Shown here: one piece after another, positions 1 to 7,546 of the stretch | Layout of the letters: every line of letters begins with the position of its first letter | Position numbering within the stretch: the first letter of the stretch is position 1 | Assembly: GCF_016834655.1 (NCBI RefSeq) | Contig: NZ_JAENHP010000022.1 | Location: 62,001 to 126,000, forward strand | Direction of reading: 5' to 3' | Source: Paractinoplanes ovalisporus | GTDB taxonomy: Bacteria > Actinomycetota > Actinomycetes > Mycobacteriales > Micromonosporaceae | Length of the DNA stretch: 64,000 nucleotides | Position numbers and translations under genes: made by a program | Notes under the pieces: model-generated | What the model was told of the DNA's origin: nothing | Database searches by the model: none | The model's input: the letters and a program-made list of their open reading frames with translations, nothing else

Positions 1-2
1 AA

Positions 3-755
3 TTCCGCTCCGAGTACGACCGCACCCACCGTCCGATGTGGGAGGCGTTCAACGCGTGGGTCGTCGAGCAGGGCGCACCGGCGTTGCCCGACCTGGAGTT
101 CATCCACGACGGTGACCTGAACCTGTACGTCTATCCGGCCGCGTTGGACTACACGGCGGCGCGGCCGCTCGACGACACCTGGCAGCGGCTCGAGTCGTCC
201 GTGCGCGAGACCGACGCCTCCTTTTCCCTGCCCGCTGACTTTGTGGACGGCTCCAAGATCATCTACTTCAGCCTGGGCTCGCTCGGGTCGGCCGACGTGG
301 AGCTGATGCGGCGGGTGATCGCGGCGCTGGCCGAGACCCCGCACCGATACATCGTCTCCAAGGGGCCGCTGCACGCCGAGTTCGAGCTGGCCGACAACAT
401 GATCGGCGCCGAGTTCCTGCCCCAGACCAGCATCCTGCCGCTGGTCGACCTGGTGATCACCCACGGCGGCAACAACACGACCACCGAGGCCATGCACTTC
501 GGCAAGCCGATGATCGTGCTGCCGCTCTTCTGGGACCAGTACGACAACGCGCAGCGGGTGCACGAGACCGGTTTTGGCGTACGCCTCGACCCGTACCGCT
601 TCACGCCGGACGAGATGCGTGGGGCGATCGACCGGCTGCTGGGGGATTCCGCGCTGGCCTCCCGCTTGGCCACCGTGAGCGAGTCGATCCGGTCGGCGGA
701 CGGGCTGCGGCTGGCGGCCGACGCCATCGAGAAGATCGGCTCGGCTCGCGCATGA
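3..755 (+). CDS. GT1-family (MGT/UGT-like) glycosyltransferase, 3' part only
   Basis: The reading frame is open to the left edge, so the N-terminal acceptor domain is missing; an ATG at 36 is internal to the frame and is not taken as the true start. What remains is a C-terminal GT-B nucleotide-sugar-binding domain. The stretch THGGNNTTTEAMHFGKP followed by LPLFWDQYDNAQR matches the UDP-glycosyltransferase signature (donor-binding His, Gly-Gly-Asn, then the Asp-Gln pair that holds the sugar). The family transfers sugars from UDP donors to small lipophilic acceptors such as macrolides, sterols or flavonoids in the cytoplasm. The acceptor cannot be told from this fragment. The stop codon lies inside the first unit of a 21-bp tandem repeat. 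Confidence 0.85.
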   Translation, partial: FRSEYDRTHRPMWEAFNAWVVEQGAPALPDLEFIHDGDLNLYVYPAALDYTAARPLDDTWQRLESSVRETDASFSLPADFVDGSKIIYFSLGSLGSADVELMRRVIAALAETPHRYIVSKGPLHAEFELADNMIGAEFLPQTSILPLVDLVITHGGNNTTTEAMHFGKPMIVLPLFWDQYDNAQRVHETGFGVRLDPYRFTPDEMRGAIDRLLGDSALASRLATVSESIRSADGLRLAADAIEKIGSARA

Positions 756-861
756 CCTGGCTCGACCCGCGCATGAGCTGGCTCGGCCCGCGTGTGACTC
801 GGCTCGGCCCGCGGGTGACCTGGCTCGGCTCGCGCGTGACCCTGACCACCTCTTGCGTGAC
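736..861 (+). repeat. Six-unit 21-bp tandem repeat
   Basis: Units begin at 736, 757, 778, 799, 820 and, degenerate, 841. They share the pattern TGGCTCGgCCCGCGcgTGAc. Each unit ends in TGA(C/G), and the first supplies the stop codon of the glycosyltransferase gene. The array fills the space before the aldehyde dehydrogenase start. Confidence 0.9.
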
Positions 862-876
862 GGGATCGGTGCGCCC

Positions 877-2316
877 ATGACCTCATTGATCAATCCGGCC
901 TCCGGTGCGGTCGTCTCGGATGTTCCGGAGAGCGATGTCACGGACGTCTCCGCGACGGTCGCGCGGGGCCGGGCCGCGTTTGAGGAGTGGCGCGACGCGA
1001 CGCCCAGCGATCGGGCGCGTGTGTTGTTGCGCGTGGCCGACCTGGTCGAGCGGGACGCCGAGGAGCTGACCCGGCTCGAGGTGGAGGAGACCGGGAAACC
1101 GCTGGCGGTGATGCGGGACGGCGAGTTGCCGTTCGGCGTGGACAACCTGCGGTTCTTCGCCGGGGCGGCGCGGTCGCTGGACGGCACCGGCGCCGGGACG
1201 CTCTCCGCCGGTTACACGTCGATGCTGGTCCGGCGGCCGATCGGCGTGGTCGGCAGCATCGCGCCCTGGAACTTCCCGCTGATCATGGCGGTCTGGAAGA
1301 TCGGGCCGGCCGTGGCCGCGGGCAACGCCGTGGTGATCAAACCGGCGCCGCAGACGCCCCGGAGCACGCTGGCCCTGGTGCGGCTCTTCGAGGAAGCCGG
1401 GGCGCCGGCCGGGCTGGTTCAGGCGGTGACCGGGGGTGCCGAGGTCGGGTCGGCGCTGGTCCGCGACCCGGGCGTGGACATGGTCAGCGTGACCGGCTCG
1501 ACGGCGACCGGGCGCGAGGTCATGCGGGGGGCCGTGGACGGGCTGAAACGCGTACACCTGGAACTCGGGGGTAAGGCGCCGGCCATCGTGTTCGCGGATG
1601 CCGACCTCGAGGAGATGGCGGCCGGGGTGGCGATGGGTGCCACCTACAACACCGGGCAGGACTGCACGGCGGCGACGCGGGTCTACGTCTCGGACGATGT
1701 CTACGACGACGCGGTCGAGGCGCTGGCGTCCGCGCTGGGGCGGGTTCGTGCTGGTGACCCGTGGGATGCCGGGACCGACGTCGGGCCGCTGATCTCCGCC
1801 GCGCACCGGGAGCGGGTCTCGGGCTTCGTCTCGCGGGCCGTGGCCGACGGGGCTCGGGTGGCGGTCGGGGGCCGTGTTCCTTCCGGGCCGGGCTTCTACT
1901 TCCCGCCCACCTTGGTGCTGGACGCCGACCAGCGCAGCGAGATCGTGCAGGACGAGATCTTCGGCCCGGTCGTGGTCGTGGTGCCGTTCTCTTCCTCGTC
2001 GTCCTCGTCCTCGTCGTCTTCGTCGCCCGAAGATCACGCCGTTCGGCTGGCGAATGACGTGCGCTACGGGTTGGCGTCGTCGATCTGGACCAGGGACGTG
2101 GGACGTGCGCTGCGGGTGGCGAACCGCTTGGACGTGGGCGTGACCTGGATCAACGACCACTTGCCGATCGCTTCCGAGGCACCGCACGGCGGCGTGAAGG
2201 GCTCAGGCTTCGGCAAGGACATGAGCCAGGAGGCCGTCGGCGAGTACTCGGTGACCCGCCACCTGATGATCAAGCACGCCGCCCCCGCCGCCCGGGGCTC
2301 GTTCCGCCCCGCCTGA
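877..2316 (+). CDS. NAD(P)-dependent aldehyde dehydrogenase, aminobutyraldehyde-dehydrogenase-like
   Basis: A 479-residue ALDH-superfamily enzyme oxidising an aldehyde to its acid in the cytoplasm. The general-base Glu229 lies in LELGGKAP, the catalytic Cys263 in NTGQDCTAATR, and the cofactor loop is SVTGSTATGREV. The GQDCTAATR context is typical of gamma-aminobutyraldehyde dehydrogenases (PatD/Prr group) rather than of classical betaine-aldehyde dehydrogenases, so polyamine breakdown is the better guess; the substrate is not proven. The ATG at 877 is chosen because the alternative TTG at 853 would translate repeat DNA. A run of twelve serines (residues 372-383) sits where homologues have a short loop. 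A strong hairpin follows the gene. Confidence 0.88.
   Translation: MTSLINPASGAVVSDVPESDVTDVSATVARGRAAFEEWRDATPSDRARVLLRVADLVERDAEELTRLEVEETGKPLAVMRDGELPFGVDNLRFFAGAARSLDGTGAGTLSAGYTSMLVRRPIGVVGSIAPWNFPLIMAVWKIGPAVAAGNAVVIKPAPQTPRSTLALVRLFEEAGAPAGLVQAVTGGAEVGSALVRDPGVDMVSVTGSTATGREVMRGAVDGLKRVHLELGGKAPAIVFADADLEEMAAGVAMGATYNTGQDCTAATRVYVSDDVYDDAVEALASALGRVRAGDPWDAGTDVGPLISAAHRERVSGFVSRAVADGARVAVGGRVPSGPGFYFPPTLVLDADQRSEIVQDEIFGPVVVVVPFSSSSSSSSSSSSPEDHAVRLANDVRYGLASSIWTRDVGRALRVANRLDVGVTWINDHLPIASEAPHGGVKGSGFGKDMSQEAVGEYSVTRHLMIKHAAPAARGSFRPA
1990..2025 (+). repeat. TCN microsatellite encoding polyserine
   Basis: Twelve consecutive serine codons (TCT, TCC and TCG mixed) inside the aldehyde dehydrogenase, between VVVVPF and PEDHAVRLAND. 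It is a length-variable type of sequence within an otherwise conserved fold. Confidence 0.95.
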
Positions 2317-2371
2317 CCACCCCTTGATCGCCCTTAGTAATGGCAACTTAACTTTCAGTGCCACAAGACAG

Positions 2372-2403
2372 AAATGCCGCACAGCGGGCGCTGTGCGGCA
2401 TTT
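2372..2403 (+). terminator. Hairpin terminator after the aldehyde dehydrogenase
   Basis: A perfect 14-bp stem (AAATGCCGCACAGC and its complement) encloses a GGGC loop, 55 bp after the stop codon. The T-run is short (ATTT), as is usual in GC-rich actinobacteria. The nearest gene on the other side converges. Confidence 0.8.
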
Positions 2404-2830
2404 CGGTTGTGGACATCGATGCGGCCTGTGGACAACCGGCCTTCCTCTCAGCCCCGTTCGTTAGCCTGGCTGCGGGGTCGCCCCCCAGTGGAGAGGCGGG
2501 GGCTGGGTAACTACCAGTAGGCCAACTTGATCAAGGTCAGGCGCGGCACCGGTCGTTGGGGCTTGGCCTTTGACTTGGGTTTTGGGCGCAACCGCTCACT
2601 CACGTCGCCGTGGTGGGGTTCGCGTTCTGGACGCGCCAGCGGCCAGCGAAGCCCGCCGCGGTCCCCGCGGGAGCGACGGTCCGTCACCCACCACCCAGCC
2701 GGGACATCAAGCTCTTGACCTTGTTTTGGTGGGGCGGAGCGACGGTCACCCGCCACCCCGTTGGGACATCCGGCCCCGGAGCTTGATCTTGAGCGTCCGG
2801 GACATCCAGATCTTGACCTTGGTTACGTTG
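2404..2830. other. Intergenic: two DnaA-box words and degenerate repeats
   Basis: No credible gene. TGTGGACAT (2408-2416) and TGTGGACAA (2427-2435) match the actinobacterial DnaA box TTGTCCACA read on the minus strand, the second exactly. A CTTGATCAAG palindrome lies at 2526-2535. Two 23-bp near-copies starting GGGACATC and ending CTTGACCTTG lie at 2701-2723 and 2799-2821, and GAGCGACGGT occurs at 2671 and 2737. Reading frames here are repeat-driven and have no family features. Confidence 0.6.
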
Positions 2831-3343
2831 TCAGACCCGACCGAAGTCCTGGGTCCAGTAGGGGGCGCCGCCCGACGTGTAGGCCACGCCCACGCCGACT
2901 GCGGTGCTCGCGCAGTTCAGGATGTTCTTGCGGTGGCCGGGGCTGTTCATCCAGCCGGTCACGACCTGCTGCGGCGTGCGGTAGCCCCACGCGATGTTCT
3001 CGGCCGAAGCGCCGTTGCGCGGGTAGCCGGCGCGCACCTCGCGGGTGACGAAGTTGCTGCCGTCGGAACCGGTGTGGCTGAAGAAGTTCTGCTTGACCAT
3101 GTCCGTGCTGTGGGCGCGGGCGGCGGTGACCAGGCGGTCGTCGATCCGCAGGGCCTTGCAGCCGCGGGCGGTGCGCTCGGCGTTGGTCAGCTTGACGACC
3201 TCGGTCTCGTACGCGGCCTGGTCGGCAACCGCAACCTTCTTCGGCGCCTCGGCGGTGGCGGCCGCGAACGCGGGGGCGCCGACGAGGGTCGGGATGGCGA
3301 TGATGGCGGCGGCAACGACGGCCTTGCGGACGAAACGCTTCAA
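2831..3343 (-). CDS. Secreted CAP/SCP-domain protein
   Basis: A 170-residue exported protein. Residues 1-28 are a signal peptide (KRFVRK, a hydrophobic core, then APAFA). The rest is one CAP (CRISP/Antigen 5/PR-1) domain: LTNAERTARGCKALRID, then RAHSTDM with His78, FFSHTGSDG with His90, AENIAWG, and GWMNSPGHRKNIL. These are the hallmark positions of bacterial YkwD-type CAP proteins, whose biochemical role is mostly unsettled. The start is a TTG with AAGGAG seven bases upstream. The gene is monocistronic, facing the aldehyde dehydrogenase. Confidence 0.9.
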   Translation of the reverse strand: MKRFVRKAVVAAAIIAIPTLVGAPAFAAATAEAPKKVAVADQAAYETEVVKLTNAERTARGCKALRIDDRLVTAARAHSTDMVKQNFFSHTGSDGSNFVTREVRAGYPRNGASAENIAWGYRTPQQVVTGWMNSPGHRKNILNCASTAVGVGVAYTSGGAPYWTQDFGRV

Positions 3344-3480
3344 GATCTGGCTCCTTCTGACGTTCGGTTGCTGTCAGCGATACCGATCGGGGAGCGCGGC
3401 GCCGGATGAAGAAGCGGACCCGGAAGGCAACGCGGGGCAACCTGCGCGCACCCGCTGATCCGACAACCAGGGCGAAAAGG

Positions 3481-3516
3481 GACGCGGGACCGGCTGCGTC
3501 AAGCCGGTCCCGCGTC
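3481..3516 (-). terminator. Terminator after the M4 protease
   Basis: Perfect 15-bp stem (3481-3495 with 3502-3516), six-base loop, and a TTTT run following on the minus strand. It lies 15 bp beyond the protease stop. Confidence 0.85.
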
Positions 3517-3530
3517 AGGGGGAAGGACGA

Positions 3531-5474
3531 TCAGACGGTCAGCGTCCAGGTGTTGATGTAGCCGGTGTCCTGCGAGTAGACGTCCTGCACCCGCAGCTGC
3601 CAGGTGCCGTTGGCCTGCTCGCTCGACAGGTTCTTGGTGTAGGTCGTGTTGACGTTGTCGGCGCTGTCGGAGCTCGACGTCGCCTTCAGGTTGTAGACCG
3701 TGCCGTCCGGGGCTACCAGGTCGACCCTCAGGTCACCCCGGTAGGTGTGGACGATGTTGACCGCGATCGTCGAGGTCGCCGAGGCGGCCCGGGCGCAGTT
3801 GCTGATCGCGATGCTGCTGCTCACCGCGGAGCCGGCGTCGGGGATCGTGACGTCGGTGGCGTTGGTGCCGGTGCACGAGCCGCTCGGCGGCGGCGTGGTG
3901 GTGGGCGGCGGGGTGGTGCCGCCACCGGTGCAGGTCGGGTCGGCCGACTGGGCGGGCACGCTGACCGCGTCCCAGGCCGCCTTGACCGTGTTGAACTCGG
4001 TGCAGCTGTTCGGGAAGAGGTTCTTGGCCGCGGTCAGCGTCCAGGTGCGGTACTTCAGGTACGACGAGCTGGACGTCTTCATCAGCATCGCGTTGTACAT
4101 GATCTTGATGGCGTTCTGGATGCCGAGACCGGTGATCGCGCCCGAGCCGGAGCAGCGGGTGCTGGCCGGCTGCCCGTTGGTCGGGTTGGTGCCCTCGGCC
4201 ATCAGGTAGAACCAGTGGTTGCCGGGGCCGGCCGCCGCGTGGACCTCGGAGCCGGGGGTGCTGCTGGAGTAGCAGTTGCTGTCGCCGGCCAGCGACGGGT
4301 TGTACATGTACCGGATCGGGCCGCTGCCGACCAGGTTGACCTCCTCGCCGACCTGGTAGTCGGGGGCGTCGTTGGGGTTGTTGATGTACCACTCGGTGGC
4401 CGCGCCGATGGTGTCGGCGACGAACTCCTGGGTGCCCGAGCGGGAGATGCCGCCGGGGGTGGTGTCGTCGATGCCATGGCCCAGCTCGTGCCCGACCACG
4501 TCGGCCGAGGCGATCCACTGCCCGGCCGTGTTCTTGCCGATCTGCACCTGCGTGCCGTCGTAGTACGCGTTCTGGTCGTTCAGGCCGACACGGATCGGCC
4601 ACGCGCCGCCGCTGCCGTTCTGGCCGTTGCGGCCGAGCCACGACGAGAGCATCGCGTACTGCTTCTGCGCGACGTAGAACGCGTCGACGCAACCGGTCTC
4701 CCGGTCGGTGCCGGAGCCGTTGCCCCACACGTTGTCGGAGCCGCTGAACGTCGTGTTGCCCGAGGCGTTCTGGCAGCGGATCGTGGTGTGGCTGGGGTCC
4801 TGCAGCAGATAGGTCGAGCCGGACTGGGTGGTGTCGATCGAGACCGAGCCGTTGATCCAGCCGGTTCCGGTTCCGGTGACGTCGATGACCCGCTCGGTGG
4901 TGCGCAGCACCTTGCCGGTGGCGGCGTCCACGTCAACGGTCAGGCGGCTCGGGCCTTCGGCGTTGGTGCCGGCGACCGTGGTCTGCCAGGCCAGCTTGGC
5001 GGCCGCGCCCTCCTCGGCGAGCACGACCAGCTTTGTGCCCTCGACGGTGGTCACGGTCTTGAGCTGGGCCTTGGCCGTCGCCGCGGCCGCGCTGTCAGCG
5101 ATCTTGGCGACGGTGGAGAGCTCGCCGATCGGGGCGCTCTGCGCGACCGAGGTGGCCTTCGTCTGCCCGGCCGCGTCGGTGACCACGACGAAGTCGCCGC
5201 CCTCGACCGGGAAGCCCTTGTAGGTGCGCTTGTAGGGCACGTAGTTGAGTCCGGAGGACTGGATGACCTTCTGCTGCTGGAAGGTCTCGTTCGAGCCGGC
5301 GTGCAGGATCGCCGGGCGGCTCGCGACGAGGGCGTCCGCCTTGTCGGCGGCCAGCGCGGCGGCGGCCGAGGGATCCTGCGGCGCCGCGGTGGCCGGCCCG
5401 GTCACCGCGACCATGGCCCCGGCGGCCGCGGTTCCGGCCGCCAGCGCGATGATCAGAGGGGTTCGACGTTTCAC
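3531..5474 (-). CDS. Secreted M4 (thermolysin-like) metalloprotease with C-terminal P domain
   Basis: A 647-residue secreted zinc endopeptidase. The signal peptide (about 1-31) is followed by a propeptide with FTP/PepSY features (about 35-200). The catalytic domain has H329-E330-L-G-H333 as zinc ligands and general base, with E350 in TQEFVADTIG as the likely third ligand. A Pro/Thr linker near 520-535 leads to a proprotein-convertase P domain (about 540-647, with YRGDLRVDLVAPDG and GTWQLRVQD). P domains on bacterial M4 enzymes are usually processed or help folding or substrate contact. Translation begins at a GTG with GGAG upstream. A GC-rich hairpin (5489-5511) lies in the leader. Confidence 0.92.
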   Translation of the reverse strand: MKRRTPLIIALAAGTAAAGAMVAVTGPATAAPQDPSAAAALAADKADALVASRPAILHAGSNETFQQQKVIQSSGLNYVPYKRTYKGFPVEGGDFVVVTDAAGQTKATSVAQSAPIGELSTVAKIADSAAAATAKAQLKTVTTVEGTKLVVLAEEGAAAKLAWQTTVAGTNAEGPSRLTVDVDAATGKVLRTTERVIDVTGTGTGWINGSVSIDTTQSGSTYLLQDPSHTTIRCQNASGNTTFSGSDNVWGNGSGTDRETGCVDAFYVAQKQYAMLSSWLGRNGQNGSGGAWPIRVGLNDQNAYYDGTQVQIGKNTAGQWIASADVVGHELGHGIDDTTPGGISRSGTQEFVADTIGAATEWYINNPNDAPDYQVGEEVNLVGSGPIRYMYNPSLAGDSNCYSSSTPGSEVHAAAGPGNHWFYLMAEGTNPTNGQPASTRCSGSGAITGLGIQNAIKIMYNAMLMKTSSSSYLKYRTWTLTAAKNLFPNSCTEFNTVKAAWDAVSVPAQSADPTCTGGGTTPPPTTTPPPSGSCTGTNATDVTIPDAGSAVSSSIAISNCARAASATSTIAVNIVHTYRGDLRVDLVAPDGTVYNLKATSSSDSADNVNTTYTKNLSSEQANGTWQLRVQDVYSQDTGYINTWTLTV

Positions 5475-5858
5475 GCGGGTACTCCTTTCCCGCCCGGGGG
5501 TTTAGGGCGGGCTCAAGGTCCGATGGTGAGACGGTAGGCATCGACGCTCGTCACCGAATCAGGGAAAACCCTTGCGCCGTACGACCACCGGCCGCGCGAC
5601 ATGACGGCATGACTGAGCGGGAGCTTCGATTCGGGGGTTGTCCCGGCCTGCTGTGCCACCGCCGCGGGGAGTTCGGCGTCTGCGGGGAGCGGTTTGCGCC
5701 GCGTGGCAGCTCTGCTGCGAGCATGATTCAACAGGATGAACGGTCATTCAAGTGTGCACAGAGTAATCTTCTGAATCCGTAAAGTGACCACGCTGACTCT
5801 GGCCGGGTGGTTGCCGGTGGGGCATCATGGCCGGACAGCGTCCCTTCAGGAGTGTGTG
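5475..5858. other. Divergent intergenic region, protease / XRE regulator
   Basis: Holds the protease leader hairpin (CCCGCCC at 5489-5495 with GGGCGGG at 5505-5511) and presumably two divergent promoters. The patch around 5725-5785 is relatively AT-rich. The XRE gene has AGGAG at 5848-5852. No tRNA or convincing small gene was seen. Confidence 0.5.
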
Positions 5859-6812
5859 ATGACCTCACAACTCGAGCTCACGGCCCGCGCCGCGTTCGCA
5901 CAGGTGCTCACCGCCTGGCGCACCCGCCGGGGCCTCTCCAAGAAGCAGCTCGCCGCGTCCATGGGTTACCACCCGTCGTACATCAGCCACGTGGAGAGCC
6001 TGCGCCACCACCCGACCCTCGAGTTCGCCGGCCGCGCCGAGGCGGTCCTGGCGAGCGGGGGTGAAATCATCTCGCGGTACGAGCAGTGCCGGCAGGCCGC
6101 CGGTGAGCCCACGCCGTCGCCGGTCCTCCGCAACGACTACGAGCCCAGCCCGATGCTGCCGGCCACACTGGTGATCGAGGAGGAGAACGCCACCCTCACG
6201 TACGCCGAGGGCTGGTACTCCTGCCGCGTCGAGCGTGTGGTGCGCAACGTCGGCGACCGGCCCGTCACGTGCTACCCCGTGCGCGTCGACGTCGACCGCT
6301 TCCCCGACCAGCCCGGGGTGTCGCGCCGGCTCTACGCCGAGAGCCCGCTGCAGCTGTCCGACCTCGACTTCGAGGCGTTCGTCGGCGACGACCGGCCCGA
6401 ACCGATGGACGTGAGCGTGACGCGCTCCTCCGATGCGTACGTGAAAATGGTGCTGGTCTTCGGCAACGCCCGGGCGAGGTTCCCGCTCTATCCGGGCGAG
6501 CGCACACGGGTGACCTATTCCTACCGGGTGCCCGCCAGCCTGTGGGGCCAGTGGTTCCAGCGCGACATCCGGTTCCCGACCCGGGCGCTGACCATGTCGC
6601 TCCGGCTGCCGGCCGCGCTCGCCGCCGAGGTGAGCGCGGAGATTCTCTCGTACGCGGGCATCAAGGGGTTCTCGCCGACCGAGGCACCCGGGGAGAACGG
6701 CACGGTCGTCTACACGCTGCGGTTGCGCGAACTGCTGCTGACCAGCCAGATCCGTCTGCGCTGGAGGTTCGCCGAGCGTGCGCCGTCGGCGTGGGGAGAC
6801 CTGGCCGCCTAA
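5859..6812 (+). CDS. XRE-family DNA-binding regulator with a large effector domain
   Basis: A 317-residue protein. Residues 8-65 form a helix-turn-helix (LTAWRTRRGLSKKQLAASMG, then YISHVESLRHHPTL) of the XRE/Cro type common in actinomycetes. The remaining 250 residues are beta-rich, with no cysteines that would suggest a metal site, and resemble the long C-terminal regions of actinobacterial XRE proteins whose ligand is unknown. The ATG at 5859 is preferred over an upstream frame opening at 5784 because AGGAG sits six bases before it. Its stop overlaps the convergent deformylase stop. Confidence 0.82.
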   Translation: MTSQLELTARAAFAQVLTAWRTRRGLSKKQLAASMGYHPSYISHVESLRHHPTLEFAGRAEAVLASGGEIISRYEQCRQAAGEPTPSPVLRNDYEPSPMLPATLVIEEENATLTYAEGWYSCRVERVVRNVGDRPVTCYPVRVDVDRFPDQPGVSRRLYAESPLQLSDLDFEAFVGDDRPEPMDVSVTRSSDAYVKMVLVFGNARARFPLYPGERTRVTYSYRVPASLWGQWFQRDIRFPTRALTMSLRLPAALAAEVSAEILSYAGIKGFSPTEAPGENGTVVYTLRLRELLLTSQIRLRWRFAERAPSAWGDLAA

Positions 6813-7546
6813 GGTTCGCTCCACGGGCGGCCGGTGCCCTGATATTCCGAGAGCGGGATGACGGTCGTGCCGGTGGGCATGCGGTCGGTGTAGAGGCGGC
6901 CCTCCAGGTGGTCGATCTCGTGGAGCACGTGCCGGGCCAGGCCGCCGCTGAACCGTGTGGTCTCGACAGTGCCGTCGGGCCGCCGGTGCTCGACCGCGAC
7001 GCAGGCCGGGCGCTCGACCTCGCCCCGGACGTCGAAGAAGCTGAGGCAGCCCTCGAACCGGATGTCGCGCTCGGCCGCCTGGTCGGTCACGCGCGGATTG
7101 AGCAGCACGAGTTCACCCTCGGCGGTGCGGATGACGGCGGCGGCCCGGTCGAGGCCGATCTGCGGCGCCGCCATGCCCATGCCCTTGGCGAACTGGTGGG
7201 CCTCGGCTACGCGGTCCATCGCCGTACGGATGCTTTCGACGACCTCGTACGCCTCGGCGGCCTCGCGGGGCAGGTCGAAGGGTTGGGCCGGTCTGCGCAA
7301 CCCCGGATCACCCACCTGCACGATGCCGATCGCCGCCATGCGTTGCGCCGGGGTCGGTTCTTCGGCCGGCTTCTGCTCGTCTGCTGCCCCGCCCGGTTTT
7401 GCGCGATGCGCCGCGACGGGCTCGTGGGCCGCCGCCTCCAGACTCGCGCGTTGCGTCGGTATCAGGCTGTGGCCTGTCGTGCCGGGGTTCTGTTCTTCTC
7501 GTGTGATGGGTGGGGTCGGCTGGTCCGCTGGGCCGGGCCGCGTCAT
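6809..7546 (-). CDS. def: Peptide deformylase with N-terminal extension
   Basis: A 245-residue enzyme that removes the formyl group from nascent proteins. All three deformylase motifs are present: GMGMAAPQIG (122-131), EGCLS with metal ligand Cys167 (165-169), and HEIDH with His209, Glu210 and His213. About 70 residues of Ala/Pro/Glu-rich sequence precede the fold, so the protein is longer than typical deformylases (about 170-190). The ATG at 7546 overlaps the upstream methyltransferase stop in an ATGA, implying coupled translation; a longer in-frame start at 7585 would lie inside the methyltransferase. Actinobacteria often carry several def paralogues, so this may not be the housekeeping copy. 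Confidence 0.9.
   Translation of the reverse strand: MTRPGPADQPTPPITREEQNPGTTGHSLIPTQRASLEAAAHEPVAAHRAKPGGAADEQKPAEEPTPAQRMAAIGIVQVGDPGLRRPAQPFDLPREAAEAYEVVESIRTAMDRVAEAHQFAKGMGMAAPQIGLDRAAAVIRTAEGELVLLNPRVTDQAAERDIRFEGCLSFFDVRGEVERPACVAVEHRRPDGTVETTRFSGGLARHVLHEIDHLEGRLYTDRMPTGTTVIPLSEYQGTGRPWSEP

Noticed and set aside
877..2316. Assigning the aldehyde dehydrogenase as BetB of the choline pathway
   Set aside because: GQDCTAATR context points to aminobutyraldehyde dehydrogenases, and it lies 13 kb from the betaine operon with many unrelated genes between.
2570..3409. 279-codon plus-strand frame over the CAP-domain gene
   Set aside because: Antisense shadow; the opposite strand has a signal peptide and full CAP motifs.
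3747..5537. 596-codon frame antisense to the M4 protease, and similar long antisense frames over the betaine, glycan and cob operons
   Set aside because: Expected from strong G/C bias at third codon positions; compositions are Arg/Ala/Gly-rich with no domain, and the sense frames have clear families.
5513..5731. 72-codon minus-strand frame upstream of the M4 protease
   Set aside because: No ribosome site, no homology I recognise, and it lies where the protease promoter should be. Not excluded, but not supported.
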